A stretch of 64,000 nucleotides of DNA from Mycoplasmopsis sturni DSM 22021 (GCF_000701485.1 NZ_JNIZ01000003.1:233081-297080); one strand, 5' to 3'. Shown: positions 12,011 through 21,574, numbered from the stretch's first letter. Notes: generated by a model from the sequence alone, not told the origin. Translations and numbers: made by a program.

Positions 12011-12560
12011 AAACTTTTAAAATATCAGCTTCTTTATCTTTGGTCATTTGGTCAATTTTAGTAATTTGATTATCAATAAATTTTTGCACTTGGTCTAAAT
12101 AATTTTTCTGCACGTCTTCAGAAAGTTCTTCATCATTTTTAATTTGTTTATTGATGTCTTGACGAGCATTTCTAACACCAACTTTAGCTTGCTCTGTAAA
12201 TTTAGCTATGCTTTTGACTAATTCTTTTTTACGTTGTGTAGTAAGTTGAGGAAAGTTTAATCTCACTTGGTGCCCTTCATCTACTGGGGTTACCCCTAAA
12301 TTAGCATTTAAAAGAGCTTTATTGATTTCTTTGACTGATGTAACATCATAAGGTTTAATTAATAATTGTTGTGGTTCAGGAACTGAAATATTGGCTAATT
12401 CTTCAAGCATAGTTGGAGAACCATAATATTCAACTTTGATTCCTTTTACAAGTTGCGGGTTTGCTCTACCTGTTGAAATTTTTGATAATTCAAAACGATA
12501 GTGATTAATTGCTTTTTCACATTTCTCTTCTAATTCAAGTAAGTATAATCCAATTTCCAT
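12009..12560 (-). CDS. frr: Ribosome recycling factor
   Basis: 183 residues, the usual RRF length. With EF-G it splits post-termination ribosomes. Family blocks are visible: FELSKISTGRANPQLV, VEYYGSPTMLEELANIS, IKPYDVTSVKEINKAL, NLGVTPVDEG and IDKMTKDKEAD-like C-terminus (IDQMTKDKEAD). The ATG overlaps the pyrH stop as TAATG, giving coupled translation; pyrH-frr is a conserved gene pair. Confidence 0.96.
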   Translation of the reverse strand: MEIGLYLLELEEKCEKAINHYRFELSKISTGRANPQLVKGIKVEYYGSPTMLEELANISVPEPQQLLIKPYDVTSVKEINKALLNANLGVTPVDEGHQVRLNFPQLTTQRKKELVKSIAKFTEQAKVGVRNARQDINKQIKNDEELSEDVQKNYLDQVQKFIDNQITKIDQMTKDKEADILKV

Positions 12561-13276
12561 TATCTAGTTACCTCTGTGTGTGTAATTTGGTTTTTAAGTA
12601 CTTTAACAATTGAGTCTTTTTCGAGTAAATTAAAAACTATTAAGTTAATATTGTTGTCTCTAGCCATACTTGTGGCAGTTAAGTCCATGACTTGAAGTTT
12701 TTTCTCTAAAATTTCATCATAGGTTATTTTATCAAAGTGTTTAGCATTAGGGTTTTTTCTAGGGTCGCTATCGTAGATACCATCAACACGATTTTTACCC
12801 ATTAAAATTACTTTAGCACCAATTTCTGATGCATATAATGTAGCAGCTGTGTCGGTTGTAAAGTAAGGGCGTCCTGTTCCACCAACGAAGATAACCACTT
12901 CTCCATCTTCAAGGTATTTGATCGCCTTTTCATTAACATAGTATTCTACCACTCTTGAGTCCATACTAATTGAACTTACCACTCTTGATTTTAGTCCAAT
13001 TTTTTCAAAACCGCTTCTTAAAGCTAGTCCATTCATAACAGTTGCTAGCATTCCGATGTAATCGGCATTATTTCTTGGAATACCGTTTTTTTCAGCGGAA
13101 GCCCCTCTTCAGAAGTTTCCTCCGCCAATTACGATTGAAATTTCAACCCCCATCTGGTTAATTTCTTTTAATTGCCTAGCAACATTTTCAACTAACTCAG
13201 GGTCAATAGCAAGGTTTTTTTCTTTATTTGCGAAACCTTCACCAGAAAGTTTTATTAAGATTCTTTTATATTTCAT
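12560..13276 (-). CDS. pyrH: UMP kinase
   Basis: Bacterial-type UMP kinase of the amino acid kinase fold, making UDP from UMP. 238 residues. Motifs: IKLSGEGF near the N-terminus, VIGGGNFWRGA about 57-67 (one Trp encoded by UGA), GTGRPYFTTDTAA and GVDGIYDSDPRKNPNA. The start at 13276 has GGAG 8 nt upstream; starting at the internal Met at 13051 would remove the nucleotide-binding N-terminus. Operon with frr. Confidence 0.96.
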
Positions 13277-13310
13277 TTAATCTCCAAAAACTTATTTTTA
13301 AGTCACGATA

Positions 13311-13316
13311 ATTATA
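13311..13316 (-). promoter_or_regulatory. pyrH -10 box
   Basis: TATAAT on the minus strand 35 nt upstream of pyrH. The 227-nt gap 13277-13503 holds this and the divergent promoter of the HAD gene. Confidence 0.5.
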
Positions 13317-13425
13317 ATTAATATTTTTTTATTTTGTAATTTTAAACTTAAAAAGTTTCTTATTTTAGAATTTTTAGGTCAATTCAATGTTGCTAATTAT
13401 ATTAAGAAAACTAGGGTTCAAGTTA

Positions 13426-13440
13426 TGGAAACGTTTTCCA
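13426..13440. promoter_or_regulatory. Palindromic operator-like site upstream of the HAD hydrolase gene
   Basis: TGGAAA-CGT-TTTCCA, arms of 6 nt around a CG centre, lying just upstream of the -35 region of the gene at 13504. Its form resembles LacI/CcpA-family operators (cre boxes), matching that consensus except at the last positions. No LacI-type regulator gene is in the window. Confidence 0.35.
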
Positions 13441-13468
13441 ATATACATTGCTTATTGAGTAAAAATGG

Positions 13469-13474
13469 TATAAT
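13469..13474 (+). promoter_or_regulatory. Extended -10 promoter of the HAD-rnhC operon
   Basis: TGG followed directly by TATAAT; AAAGGA ribosome binding site at 13493-13498. Confidence 0.65.
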
Positions 13475-13503
13475 TCTTTAACTACTAAAGAGAAAGGATA
13501 GAT

Positions 13504-14403
13504 ATGGAAAAACCAAGATATTTATTCGCCATCGATTTAGATGGAACTACCTTACGTTCAAGTGCTACAGGCGAAATTCATGATGCTACGGTTAATGCAA
13601 TTAAAAGAGCAACAAACGAAGGACATATTGTTTGTATTTTAACAGGTAGACCTTGAAGAAGTACAAAGTTTATTTATCAAGAACTTGGTCTTAATACTGT
13701 TGTGGGAAATTATAATGGGGCTCATATTCATCACCCTAGCGATGAGAGTTTTATTCCCTATGTTAAATATATCAACCTTAATGAAGCTCTTTACATTTTA
13801 GGTGATGAAAAAGTTCAAAAAGAAGTTACCAATATTGCTATTGAAGGACCAGATTGAGTTCAACTTCAGCACAGAGATGAAGAGCTTGAGAAAGTTTTTG
13901 GATTTAAAACTACTTCAAAACTTAAAATTGGACTTGATTTTCACAAATTACCTTTAATGCCAACAGGTGTGATTTTTGATGTTAAGCAAACCACTGATGT
14001 TGAAGCACTTAGAAGATATCTTAAAGCTCGTTTTGGTGATTTAGCCGAATTTTCATATTGATCAAAAGGAGAAGGTCTTACTCCGGTATTTGATATGACT
14101 AACATTACTGCTAACAAAGGAAAAGCTTTAAGTATGCTTATTAGATATTACGATGTTGATGTAGAACATACAATTGCAATTGGTGATGGATTCAATGATG
14201 TACCTATGTTTAAAGTCGCAAATGTTTCTGTTGCAATGGGAAATGCTACAAAAGATGTTAAAAAATATGCAACTGTCAAAATTCAAAAGACCAACAAAGA
14301 AGGCGGAGTTGGGTACTACATTAATAAATTTTTAGATAATCCAGAAGCTGAAATTAACAAAAGTAATGACCGTAAAGTTAAAAGAGATGAAATAACAGAA
14401 TAA
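13504..14403 (+). CDS. Cof-type HAD-IIB family hydrolase
   Basis: Cytoplasmic phosphatase of the haloacid dehalogenase superfamily, likely acting on sugar phosphates or other small phosphorylated metabolites. 299 residues. Motif I is AIDLDGTTL (nucleophile Asp11, acid/base Asp13), motif II is LTGRP, and the metal-binding motif IV is GDGFNDVPM near residue 225; the region between is the type IIB cap. UGA codons are Trp. It overlaps rnhC by 1 nt (TAATG). The substrate cannot be read from sequence. Confidence 0.88.
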
Positions 14404-15104
14404 TGCAATACCTTGAATTTAGTGATCAAATCAACTTAGAAAACCAAAAGGTAATCGGTATTGATGAAACAGGAGTCGGAGACTATTTTACACCTTTAAT
14501 ATCTTGTGCTTTTTATCTTCCTAACCATTTAAAAGATTGAGCGTTAAGCATTGGAGTTAAGGACTCAAAAAAATTAACCGATAAAAAAGTTATTGAAATT
14601 GGACAAAAATTAAAAGCTAATCGTGATGTTCGTTTTTCTGTGTATCGACTTAAGCAATCAACTTACAATGAAATGAGCAAAAATTATAATGCTCATGAAC
14701 TCAAATTTTTTACTCATAATGGGGCGCTTAATAATTTATTAAAACACGAAGAGAATACTGATTTTACGTTATTAATTGACAAATACACAACAACGAATTC
14801 AATTTTAAAATATGATCAAAAAATTTTGCAATGAAACAATTGAGCAAATTTTAAAAATTTTAATTTTAATACTTATTTAGCTCATAAAGCCGAATCAATT
14901 CATCTTTCGGTAGCTTGTGCATCAATTATGGCACGTTATGAGTTAATTCATTTTATGCAAGCCCAATGTCGCACTTGGAATTTTCTTTTTCCGTTAGGTA
15001 GCTCAAAAAAAACTCAAGAAAAAGTTTTGGAATTCGAACAAAGATTTGGGATAGAAGCCCTTAATCAAGTGTGCAAAACAAGCTTTAAAAAAACAAAAGG
15101 ATAA
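14403..15104 (+). CDS. rnhC: Ribonuclease HIII, short form
   Basis: Nuclease removing RNA from RNA/DNA hybrids. 233 residues, clearly shorter than Bacillus RNase HIII (about 300), because the N-terminal TBP-like substrate-binding domain is absent or reduced to about 15 residues. Catalytic blocks: GIDETGVGDYFTP (Asp-Glu pair; the family has DEVGTGDYF), GVKDSKKLTD, and AHKAESIHLSVACASIMAR. The KNYNAHELKFF segment matches the HIII rather than HII pattern. The start overlaps the HAD stop codon (TAATG). A UGA in WNNW and others are Trp. HII remains a less likely alternative. Confidence 0.8.
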
Positions 15105-15120
15105 ATGTTTGTAATTATGG

Positions 15121-15126
15121 TATAAT
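15121..15126 (+). promoter_or_regulatory. tRNA-Thr -10 box
   Basis: TATAAT preceded by ATGG, 35 nt before the tRNA. Confidence 0.5.
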
Positions 15127-15160
15127 TGTGAAGCGAAAATATTGCTCGCAATTATAAAAT

Positions 15161-15236
15161 GCCGTCATAGCTCAGCAGGCAGAGCACATCCATGGTAAGG
15201 ATGGGGTCGCTGGTTCAAGTCCAGTTGTCGGCACCA
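15161..15236 (+). tRNA. tRNA-Thr (anticodon GGT)
   Basis: 76-nt cloverleaf with encoded CCA. D arm GCTC/GAGC, anticodon stem CATCC/GGATG with loop ATGGTAA (anticodon GGT, reads ACC and ACT), T arm GCTGG-TTCAAGT-CCAGT. The acceptor stem GCCGTCA/TGTCGGC contains one U-U mismatch (fifth pair). Confidence 0.93.
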
Positions 15237-15250
15237 TTTCAGAAATGACC

Positions 15251-15280
15251 AAAAAATTCACCATTACGGTGAATTTTTAT
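15251..15280. terminator. Terminator after tRNA-Thr, shared with pip
   Basis: Stem AAAAAATTCACC (15251-15262) with GGTGAATTTTTa (15268-15279), loop ATTAC. The pip stop codon lies in the 3' arm, so it probably serves both strands. The same core recurs after yidC at 20362. Confidence 0.8.
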
Positions 15281-16185
15281 TTTATTTTACTAATTTCTTC
15301 TTTTAAATGTAAAAGAAGATTATGTTCCCACATGCTATGACCGGCACCATCTACTAAAATTAATTTTGAATTTTTAAGACCTTTATTAAGTAATCATGCA
15401 CCAATTGGTCTTGTATCAACATCTTGGCGTCCATGTACGATTGTTGTGGGGATATCTTCAATTTTTTCTAAGTTATTAAGAATGTAATTATCCTCTAGTA
15501 AAAAACACTTATTAACAAAATAGTAACTTTCCATTAAAGATATTTGTTTATCTAATAAAGGATTTCTTTGTGAATTTTTAAATGCTTTAATTGAAACTAG
15601 AGAATCTTCTCAAGTTGCAAATATTTCAAAAGCTTTTGTTTTGTTAGGGTTACTTGAAGTGAATAAATTAAAGTACTTTTGGATATTAGTGCTACCTGGA
15701 TAAGAAGTAATGAAATTATTAAAAGTTTCAAAGTAGTCAGGATAAAAATCTGAAGCTCCTCCTTTTTCATATAAATAATCAATATCTTCTTGTCGTCCTA
15801 AAAAGACACCACGAAGAAGTAAACTTTGCACCTCTTCTGGGTATTTTATTGCAAAGCAAAGTGCAAGGGTTGTTCCTCAACTTCCGCCAAAGAGATTAAT
15901 TTTACCTAGATTTAATTGTTTTTTAATATTAAGAATATCTTCAACTAGTAACTGGGTGTTGTTGTCTTTTAATTCTCCAAAAGGTGTGCTTTGATTGGTT
16001 CCTCTTTGGTCAATTAAGACTACAAATTGAGTATCTAAATCAAATAATTGTCAAATTTTATCTGAGAATCCGCCCCCTGGCCCACCATGAATAACAAATA
16101 TAGGAGCACCTTTTTGGTTTCCACAATATTGGTAATGAACCACGTGAATTGATTCGGTTTTTCAATATCCATGTTTTATTTTCAT
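15277..16185 (-). CDS. pip: Proline iminopeptidase
   Basis: Alpha/beta-hydrolase peptidase releasing N-terminal proline from peptides (family S33), useful for growth on imported peptides. 302 residues. Oxyanion motif HGGPGGG, DQRGTNQSTP, nucleophile elbow GGSWGTT, catalytic Asp region HGRQDVDTRP and His in GAGHSMWEH are all present. Seven or so UGA codons are Trp, which splits the gene into short apparent frames. The start at 16185 has only a weak AGGA upstream. Convergent with tRNA-Thr. Confidence 0.92.
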
Positions 16186-16195
16186 TGTTTTATCC

Positions 16196-16223
16196 TAAAA
16201 AAGAAAATCCCAAAAGCGGGATT
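16196..16223 (-). terminator. Terminator of serS
   Basis: Stem AATCCC (16206-16211) with GGGATT (16218-16223), followed on the minus strand by TTCTTTTTT. The serS stop codon lies in the stem. Confidence 0.65.
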
Positions 16224-17487
16224 ATTTAATGATTTCGCAGCCCATGTAAGGAATAAGGACTTTTGGAATACTAATTGAACCATCTTCATTTTGATAAATT
16301 TCAAGTAATGCAGCCACAACACGGTCAATAGCTAAGCCAGAACCATTCATGGTATGTGCATATTGGCTCTTACCTTGCTCATCTTTATATCTAATCATTG
16401 CTCTACGAGCCTGAAAGTCACCCATATAACTAATTGATGAAACTTCTCGATATCTTTCTTCACTTGGTAATCAAAGTTCAAGGTCAATGGTTTTTCTTGA
16501 ACCAAATCCCATATCACCTGTACATAAAAGCAACTCACGATAAGGGATTTCTAATTTTTCTAAGACATCTTTAGCATCATCTAACATTAAGTTATATTCT
16601 TTGAGTGCGTCTTCTTGAGTTGTTACTTTTACCAATTCAACTTTTTTAAATTGGTGTTGTCTTAAAATTCCTTTTGTATCTTTTCCTGAACTTCCAGCTT
16701 CGCTTCTAAAACATTCTGTATAAGCTGTGGCACGATAAGGGATGCTTAAATCTATTAATTCATTATTGTAGTAATTAGTTAAGGTAACTTCGGCAGTAGG
16801 AATTAAGTAAAAATCATCAGTAGTAAGTTTAAATAGGTCTTCTTCGAATTTAGGTAATTGCCCAGTTCCGTAAAGAATATTTGATTTTACTAAAATAGGA
16901 GTAGTAAATTCTTGGTATCCTTTTGTCGCGTGTAAATCAAGCATAAAAGAAATTAAAGCACGAGTTAATTTAGCACCAAGACCTTTGTAAATTACAAAAC
17001 GCGATCCTGATAATTTAACTGCTCTTTCAATATCAAGAATGTTTAGTTTTTTAGCAATTTCATAGTGAGGAATAACACCTTTTACCAATCCTCTACCTAA
17101 ATTAGGTTTTTCTTTTAACACTACATTTTCATCTTCGTCTTTTCCATAAGGAACTTCATCAAGAGGAAGGTTAGGAATCGTGTTTCCAAGGGCGTAGATT
17201 TGTTCATTAAGCTCATTGGCTTGTTCATTTAACGAAGACTCTTCTTTTTTAATAATTTCAATTTGAGATTTTAATTCTTGGAGAGCCTGCGGATCGTTTT
17301 TTAATTGACCAAATTTTTTTGAAAGTTGTGTTAATTCGGCTTTTTTATTTTGTGCTTGTGACATTAATGTTCCACGTTGAGAAGCTAACTCATAATATTT
17401 ATCGAAAATAGATAAGTCAAAGCCTCTAGATTGCAATTTTTCACGGACTAAATCGTGATTTTTAAGTACATATTTTAGATCTAACAT
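16222..17487 (-). CDS. serS: Serine-tRNA ligase
   Basis: Class II aminoacyl-tRNA synthetase, 421 residues. It begins [12 protein letters not shown] with a GAGGT site, so the start at 17487 is preferred over an upstream frame-extending Met at 17520. An N-terminal coiled-coil arm (about 30-105) binds the tRNA-Ser long arm. Motif 2 is [21 protein letters not shown]; motif 3 near the C-terminus is [20 protein letters not shown] Trp codons fall between 16425 and 16471. No T-box element was found in the leader. Confidence 0.96.
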
Positions 17488-17561
17488 ATTACCTCTTTTA
17501 TTGTAATTATGATTATACACTTTTTTAAACTTTATGTTTTCTAATGAAACTAAAACGACTA

Positions 17562-17567
17562 ATTATA
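17562..17567 (-). promoter_or_regulatory. serS -10 box
   Basis: TATAAT on the minus strand, about 75 nt upstream of serS. Confidence 0.45.
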
Positions 17568-17624
17568 GCGAAAAACTAGCTTAAAAACATAGGTTTTTAA
17601 TGTCTTGTTTTTTTAATGTTTTGC

Positions 17625-17630
17625 TATAAT
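17625..17630 (+). promoter_or_regulatory. rpmH operon -10 box
   Basis: TATAAT preceded by TTGC; AGGAGG at 17661-17666 is a near-perfect ribosome binding site for rpmH. Confidence 0.6.
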
Positions 17631-17670
17631 TTTAATAAACTTTATACATAAACCGAAAAAAGGAGGAATT

Positions 17671-17817
17671 ATGAGCAAAAGAACATACCAACCAAATAAA
17701 CGTAAACACGCTAAAGTTCACGGTTTTAGAGCAAGAATGAAAACTGCAAATGGTAGAAAAGTATTAGCTAGAAGAAGAGCTAAAGGTAGAAAATATTTAA
17801 CAGTTTCTGATAAATAA
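17671..17817 (+). CDS. rpmH: Ribosomal protein L34
   Basis: 48-residue, very basic large-subunit protein. Sequence shows the family start [12 protein letters not shown], the GFRARM block and the [12 protein letters not shown] tail. First gene of the classical rpmH-rnpA-yidC group, which in many bacteria sits next to the origin; no dnaA or DnaA-box cluster is visible here, so the oriC association appears broken or lies elsewhere. Confidence 0.97.
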   Translation: MSKRTYQPNKRKHAKVHGFRARMKTANGRKVLARRRAKGRKYLTVSDK

Positions 17818-17831
17818 TTTTTAAATTAATA

Positions 17832-18170
17832 ATGAAAAAAATAAATCGACTTACAAAAAATTGAGAATTCAATGAGGTAATTGCAAGTAAAAATCAAGTT
17901 GTTAATAAATTTTTAATTGTATATTATCAACCAAGCAATTCTCTAAAAGTTGGTTTAACTGTTCCGAAAAAATTCGCTAACGCAGTTAAAAGAAATTATT
18001 ACAAACGTCAACTAAGAGCGATTTTGCAAATTTGCAAAATCCAAAGTTTAAATTTTAAAATGGTAATAATCGTGCGTAAAGAATTTATCGAGACAGATTA
18101 TGCTACAAAAAAGCAAGCCATTATCAATTTATTTGAAAAGTTTAAAAATGAAAAGATCAAATCACTTTAA
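17832..18170 (+). CDS. rnpA: Ribonuclease P protein component
   Basis: 112-residue basic protein that assists RNase P RNA in maturing tRNA 5' ends. The family signature is clear: VPKKFANAVKRNYYKRQLR (residues about 48-66). One UGA near residue 11 is Trp. No strong ribosome binding site precedes the ATG, which is 14 nt after rpmH, so coupling to rpmH is likely. Its 3' end overlaps yidC by 23 nt. Confidence 0.92.
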
Positions 18171-20361
18171 TTTATTTACAAAGGATGATAAATCAAAAAG
18201 TAAAGAAGCAAGTGTGCAAAACAAAAGATCTAAGCACTTCAATTACTTTACTAAGGATAATGACCCAGAAGAAAAACGTAAAACAAATTTTAAAAAATTT
18301 TGAAAATGACTTAGAGCGTCATTTTACGTTCTTATTGGTGGAATTACCTTAACAGGTTGCGTCCAAACTTTTACCGTTAAAACTTCAAGTAACACTGGTA
18401 CCGGGGTTGAGTTTACCTCAAGTCGTGAATTGGTTTCTCCAAAAGTCATAGCGCTTGGGGTATCAGAAGAATCAACAGGTGTTAAAGTTAATGAAGATAA
18501 CGACAATAGTGAAACTATTAATATTAAAACCTACAAAGTTAATACCAATATCAACCCAGTTATTGAAAACACAGAAGATTTAGCAACATTAAGAAAACAA
18601 CTTAATGGAGATAATAATTCACTAGGATATTTTCAACAAGATAATAGCCAAACAGTTGCTATTTCTAAACTTGTTGACGCTAACGATCGTGGGCAAAATT
18701 TAATTGGTAAAGATGAAGGTACTTTATTAGCAGGATCAGTATTTTACGATAGCAATAATGCTTATAGAAAATACAACCCTTATGTTGCTAAAAACAAATT
18801 CACCGATATTTTCTTAATTAATGGTGGATTGAAATACTTAACACAAGTTGAGGTTACTGATTCAAAAACCAAAGAAACCCACAAGGAATTTAGATATACA
18901 ACTGACCCAAATGATTCAAATATTCAAAAAGATGAAAATGGGAATTTAAAAGTTGTTTGAGTTGATCCAATTGCCAAAATTAAAAATTATCAAAATTTAA
19001 GCTTAGAAGAATGAAATGCAGCTGATGTAAATGATAAAGCCTTTAGAGCAAAGGAAAGAAAATTACACATCCAAATGTTCAACCGTGATGTACTTCAAGA
19101 GTACTACAATTTTTCATTTATTACTAACGGAGAGGCAATCAAAGCTAAATTAAATGGCTTAGAACCTTCTGAATTCTTAAAATCTAAGTTTGATTCAATT
19201 TCAAAAGAAGCTAAAGATAATGCCATTGAACAAGATATTAAAAATTCACCATCTCAAACAACTTTATTTACACTTACATTAGCACAAGCACAATTATTAA
19301 ATAAATACAACCAAATGGTAACTGATTGATTAAAAACTATTGGAGGATTTACTTATGTTGCTGCTGATACAGAAAATATTCCTGCACCAGATGCTAATGC
19401 AAGTGAAGAAGAAAAAGAAGAACACAAAAATAATTTAGCAGCTAAAAACAGAGAAGAAAACTTTAATTTCGATAATAATTTTGAAATTTATAAAGCTGAT
19501 GATACTCCAGGTACCTTAGCATTCTGAGGAGCTGATCCAAACTTATTAAACATTTCAACATGAGGTGAAGCTTGAAAATATGGTCCATTTTATGGTTTAT
19601 TTGTTTATCCAGTTTCGTGAGCAACCCAAGGGATTACTAAAGGTATCGGATATTTAAATGGTTGAGGTGCTATTTTAGTTATCTTCTTAATTACATTTAT
19701 TATTCGTGCACTTGTCTTTGGACTTACCTTTAATTCCACAGCTAAACAAACACTTCAAGAAGAATTGAAGAGTAAACGTGCATCTATTGAAGCTAAGTAT
19801 GTTGGTTTTGAGCAAAACAAAGCTATGAAAGCTCGAAAAGCTCAAGAAATGCAACAACTTCACAAAAAATATAATATCAGTCCTTTAGATCAATTAGCAA
19901 CCTTGCTTGTAACGATGCCTATTTTCATTACGATGTGAAGGGTTATTCAAGCAATTCCAGCAATTAAATCCACAACCTTATTCGGAGTTATTAACTTCGC
20001 ATCACAATCAACGAGCAAAATCTCTTCTGATATTTCAACAAACTGACCTTATTTAATTTTAGTTATTATTGCTATTTTAATTCAAGGTCTTTCAATGCTT
20101 CTTCCTTCAATGCTTAATAGAAAGCGTTTTAAAGAAAGAACATCAATTGCTGAACAAAATGCACTTAAAAAACAAGAGCGTACTCAAAGAATTATGATGA
20201 TTGTCTTTACAGTTATTGTTATCTTCTTTGGGGCCGGAGTTCAAGTTTATTGAATTATCACGGGATTATTCACAATTGTTCAAACATTAATTATGCATCG
20301 TCTTAAACGAACACAATGGTTCAAAGAAAAATACTCACTTAAAGCGATGTTAAGAAAATAA
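18148..20361 (+). CDS. yidC: Membrane protein insertase YidC
   Basis: Inserts proteins into the membrane alone or with Sec. 737 residues. After a basic cytoplasmic N-terminus, the first membrane segment ends in a Cys (TLTGC, about residue 69); a large Asn/Lys/Asp-rich external region of some 370 residues follows; the conserved YidC core lies at the C-terminus (about 470-720) with WGEAWKYGPFYGLFVYPVSW, then the hydrophobic segments and a basic tail. The N-terminus holds a 13-residue direct repeat (KRSNHFNLFTKDD at 2-14, KRSKHFNYFTKDN at 26-38). Many UGA codons are Trp. The ATG at 18148 lies inside rnpA. Confidence 0.93.
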
Positions 20362-20390
20362 AAAAAATTCACCCTTATGGTGAATTTTTT
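20362..20390 (+). terminator. Terminator of rpmH-rnpA-yidC
   Basis: Stem AAATTCACC (20365-20373) with GGTGAATTT (20379-20387) extended by A/T pairs, ending in a T-run. Same core as the terminator at 15251. Confidence 0.8.
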
Positions 20391-20418
20391 ATTGGCGCCT
20401 GAAAAAAGGCATAAAAAA

Positions 20419-20522
20419 ACAGCGGCTCCCTATTTTCACATTTCTGCTATCGTCGGCACTAAAGGGCTTAACTACTGAGTTCGGAATGGATTCAGGTGAT
20501 CCCCTTTGCTATAACCACTGAT
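20419..20522 (-). rRNA. rrf: 5S ribosomal RNA, isolated copy
   Basis: Read on the minus strand the sequence starts near AGTGGTTATAGC, contains CACCTGAATCCATTCCGAACTC split over 20 nt blocks typical of 5S helix II-III and loop C, then GTTAAGCCC and GCCGACGATAG, and closes with GGGAGCCGCTG. About 104 nt, the mollicute size. A U-run follows. It lies more than 43 kb from the 16S gene in this window and on the opposite strand. Exact ends are approximate. Confidence 0.92.
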
Positions 20523-20645
20523 TAAATAATATCATATAAAATCAAAACACCAAGAAAAAAATTAAATTTTTTTTGAAAAATATAATTTGCTATACTTTTA
20601 AAGCATTTATTTAATAATTAAATATAAATAATATAGAAAGACGTT

Positions 20646-21299
20646 ATGGAATGAAACTTTAAAAATTTAAAGGTTGGGCAAATGGTTAATGTCCAAGCTT
20701 ATAAATTTAATGGTTTTTTATATCGTCAATGAAATTCGGCTAAAGTAGTTTTTAATAACTCGCGCCATATTGTGTTATTTTTATGCGGAACAAAAGTTAG
20801 TGAATATGATAAAGGAGTTAATCGTTGAAAATACACTGAAAATGCTCTTTGATTTATTCCGAAGAACTCTTATTTTAATGCCATTATCTTATTAAAAAAT
20901 AACACTGGTATTTATCACTATATAAATATTGCTTCAAAACCGATTTTTGAAGACGAGACCATTAAATTTATTGATTATGATTTAGATGTTAAATGTTATC
21001 CAGAGAAAGACTTACAAATTGTTGACCGTGATGAGTTTTCTCGAAACATGATTCATATGAATTATCCAGAAAAATTAAAAACAATTGTTTTTGAAGAACT
21101 CAGAAATATTATTTCGCTTTATACTGATTATAAATATTTCTTTAATCCCTCTGTTTTGAATTATTATTTAGAGATTCTAAAAAAAGACCTCTTAATTACT
21201 AATGATTTTTATAATGATTTTGTATCAAAGAATGTGCAAAAATATAATGAGGAATTTGACATGTTTAGTAGTAGTAAATTTCAAGAAAGAAAAAAATAA
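20646..21299 (+). CDS. DUF402 (FAU-1/Ntdp-like) domain protein
   Basis: 217-residue cytoplasmic protein. The block YHYINIASKPIFEDETIKFI then DYDLDVKCYPE and VDRDEF matches the DUF402 fold, whose studied members are nucleoside tri-/diphosphatases with an Asp/Glu metal site; those acidic residues are present here. An N-terminal segment GQMVNVQAYKFNGFLYRQWN carries the small barrel usual in this family. Start at 20646 chosen as the first Met in frame; the upstream ribosome binding site is weak (AGAAAG). Several UGA codons are Trp. Function as phosphatase is by family only. Confidence 0.75.
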
Positions 21300-21327
21300 T
21301 TTTTATTTTGAGAAATTTTTTTTGTAA

Positions 21328-21333
21328 TATAAT
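21328..21333 (+). promoter_or_regulatory. -10 box for the cysteine-rich peptide gene
   Basis: TATAAT about 85 nt before the ATG at 21418. The leader contains an AT-only 11-bp stem (21348-21358 with 21372-21382) and ends in AAGGAG (21406-21411). Confidence 0.5.
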
Positions 21334-21417
21334 CATTTCTGTAAAGGTATTATATTTTCTTAAAAAACGAAAAAATATAATAAACTTTATAAAAGTTAAT
21401 ATACTAAGGAGTGTCTA

Positions 21418-21528
21418 ATGACCAAAGAATGTTGTGCAGTAAGCTGCACATGTTGTAAAGCGGACACCTGTGCTTCAATGTCATGTCAATCATGTGTTGA
21501 AAAACAAGAGTCAACTAAATGCTGTTAA
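21418..21528 (+). CDS. 36-residue cysteine-rich, metallothionein-like peptide
   Basis: Short gene with every sign of real expression: -10 box, AAGGAG 6 nt before ATG, and a strong terminator 46 nt after the stop. The peptide has 10 Cys in 36 residues (positions 5, 6, 10, 12, 13, 18, 23, 26, 35, 36), arranged as CC, CxCC, CxxC and a terminal CC, with no aromatic residue and few hydrophobic ones. That composition suggests a metal-binding (Zn or Cu) or thiol-buffering peptide, but no family was recognised. It stands alone between the DUF402 gene and rpmG, another Cys/Zn protein gene with a similar leader. There is no signal peptide, so it should be cytoplasmic. Confidence 0.7.
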   Translation: MTKECCAVSCTCCKADTCASMSCQSCVEKQESTKCC

Positions 21529-21574
21529 TGTGTAAACTATACATATAAAATTAAGAAAATAGTATATCTTTTAC

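Noticed and set aside
17571..17671. Chromosomal origin next to rpmH
   Set aside because: No dnaA or dnaN gene, and no cluster of DnaA boxes (TTATCCACA-like) was found near rpmH.
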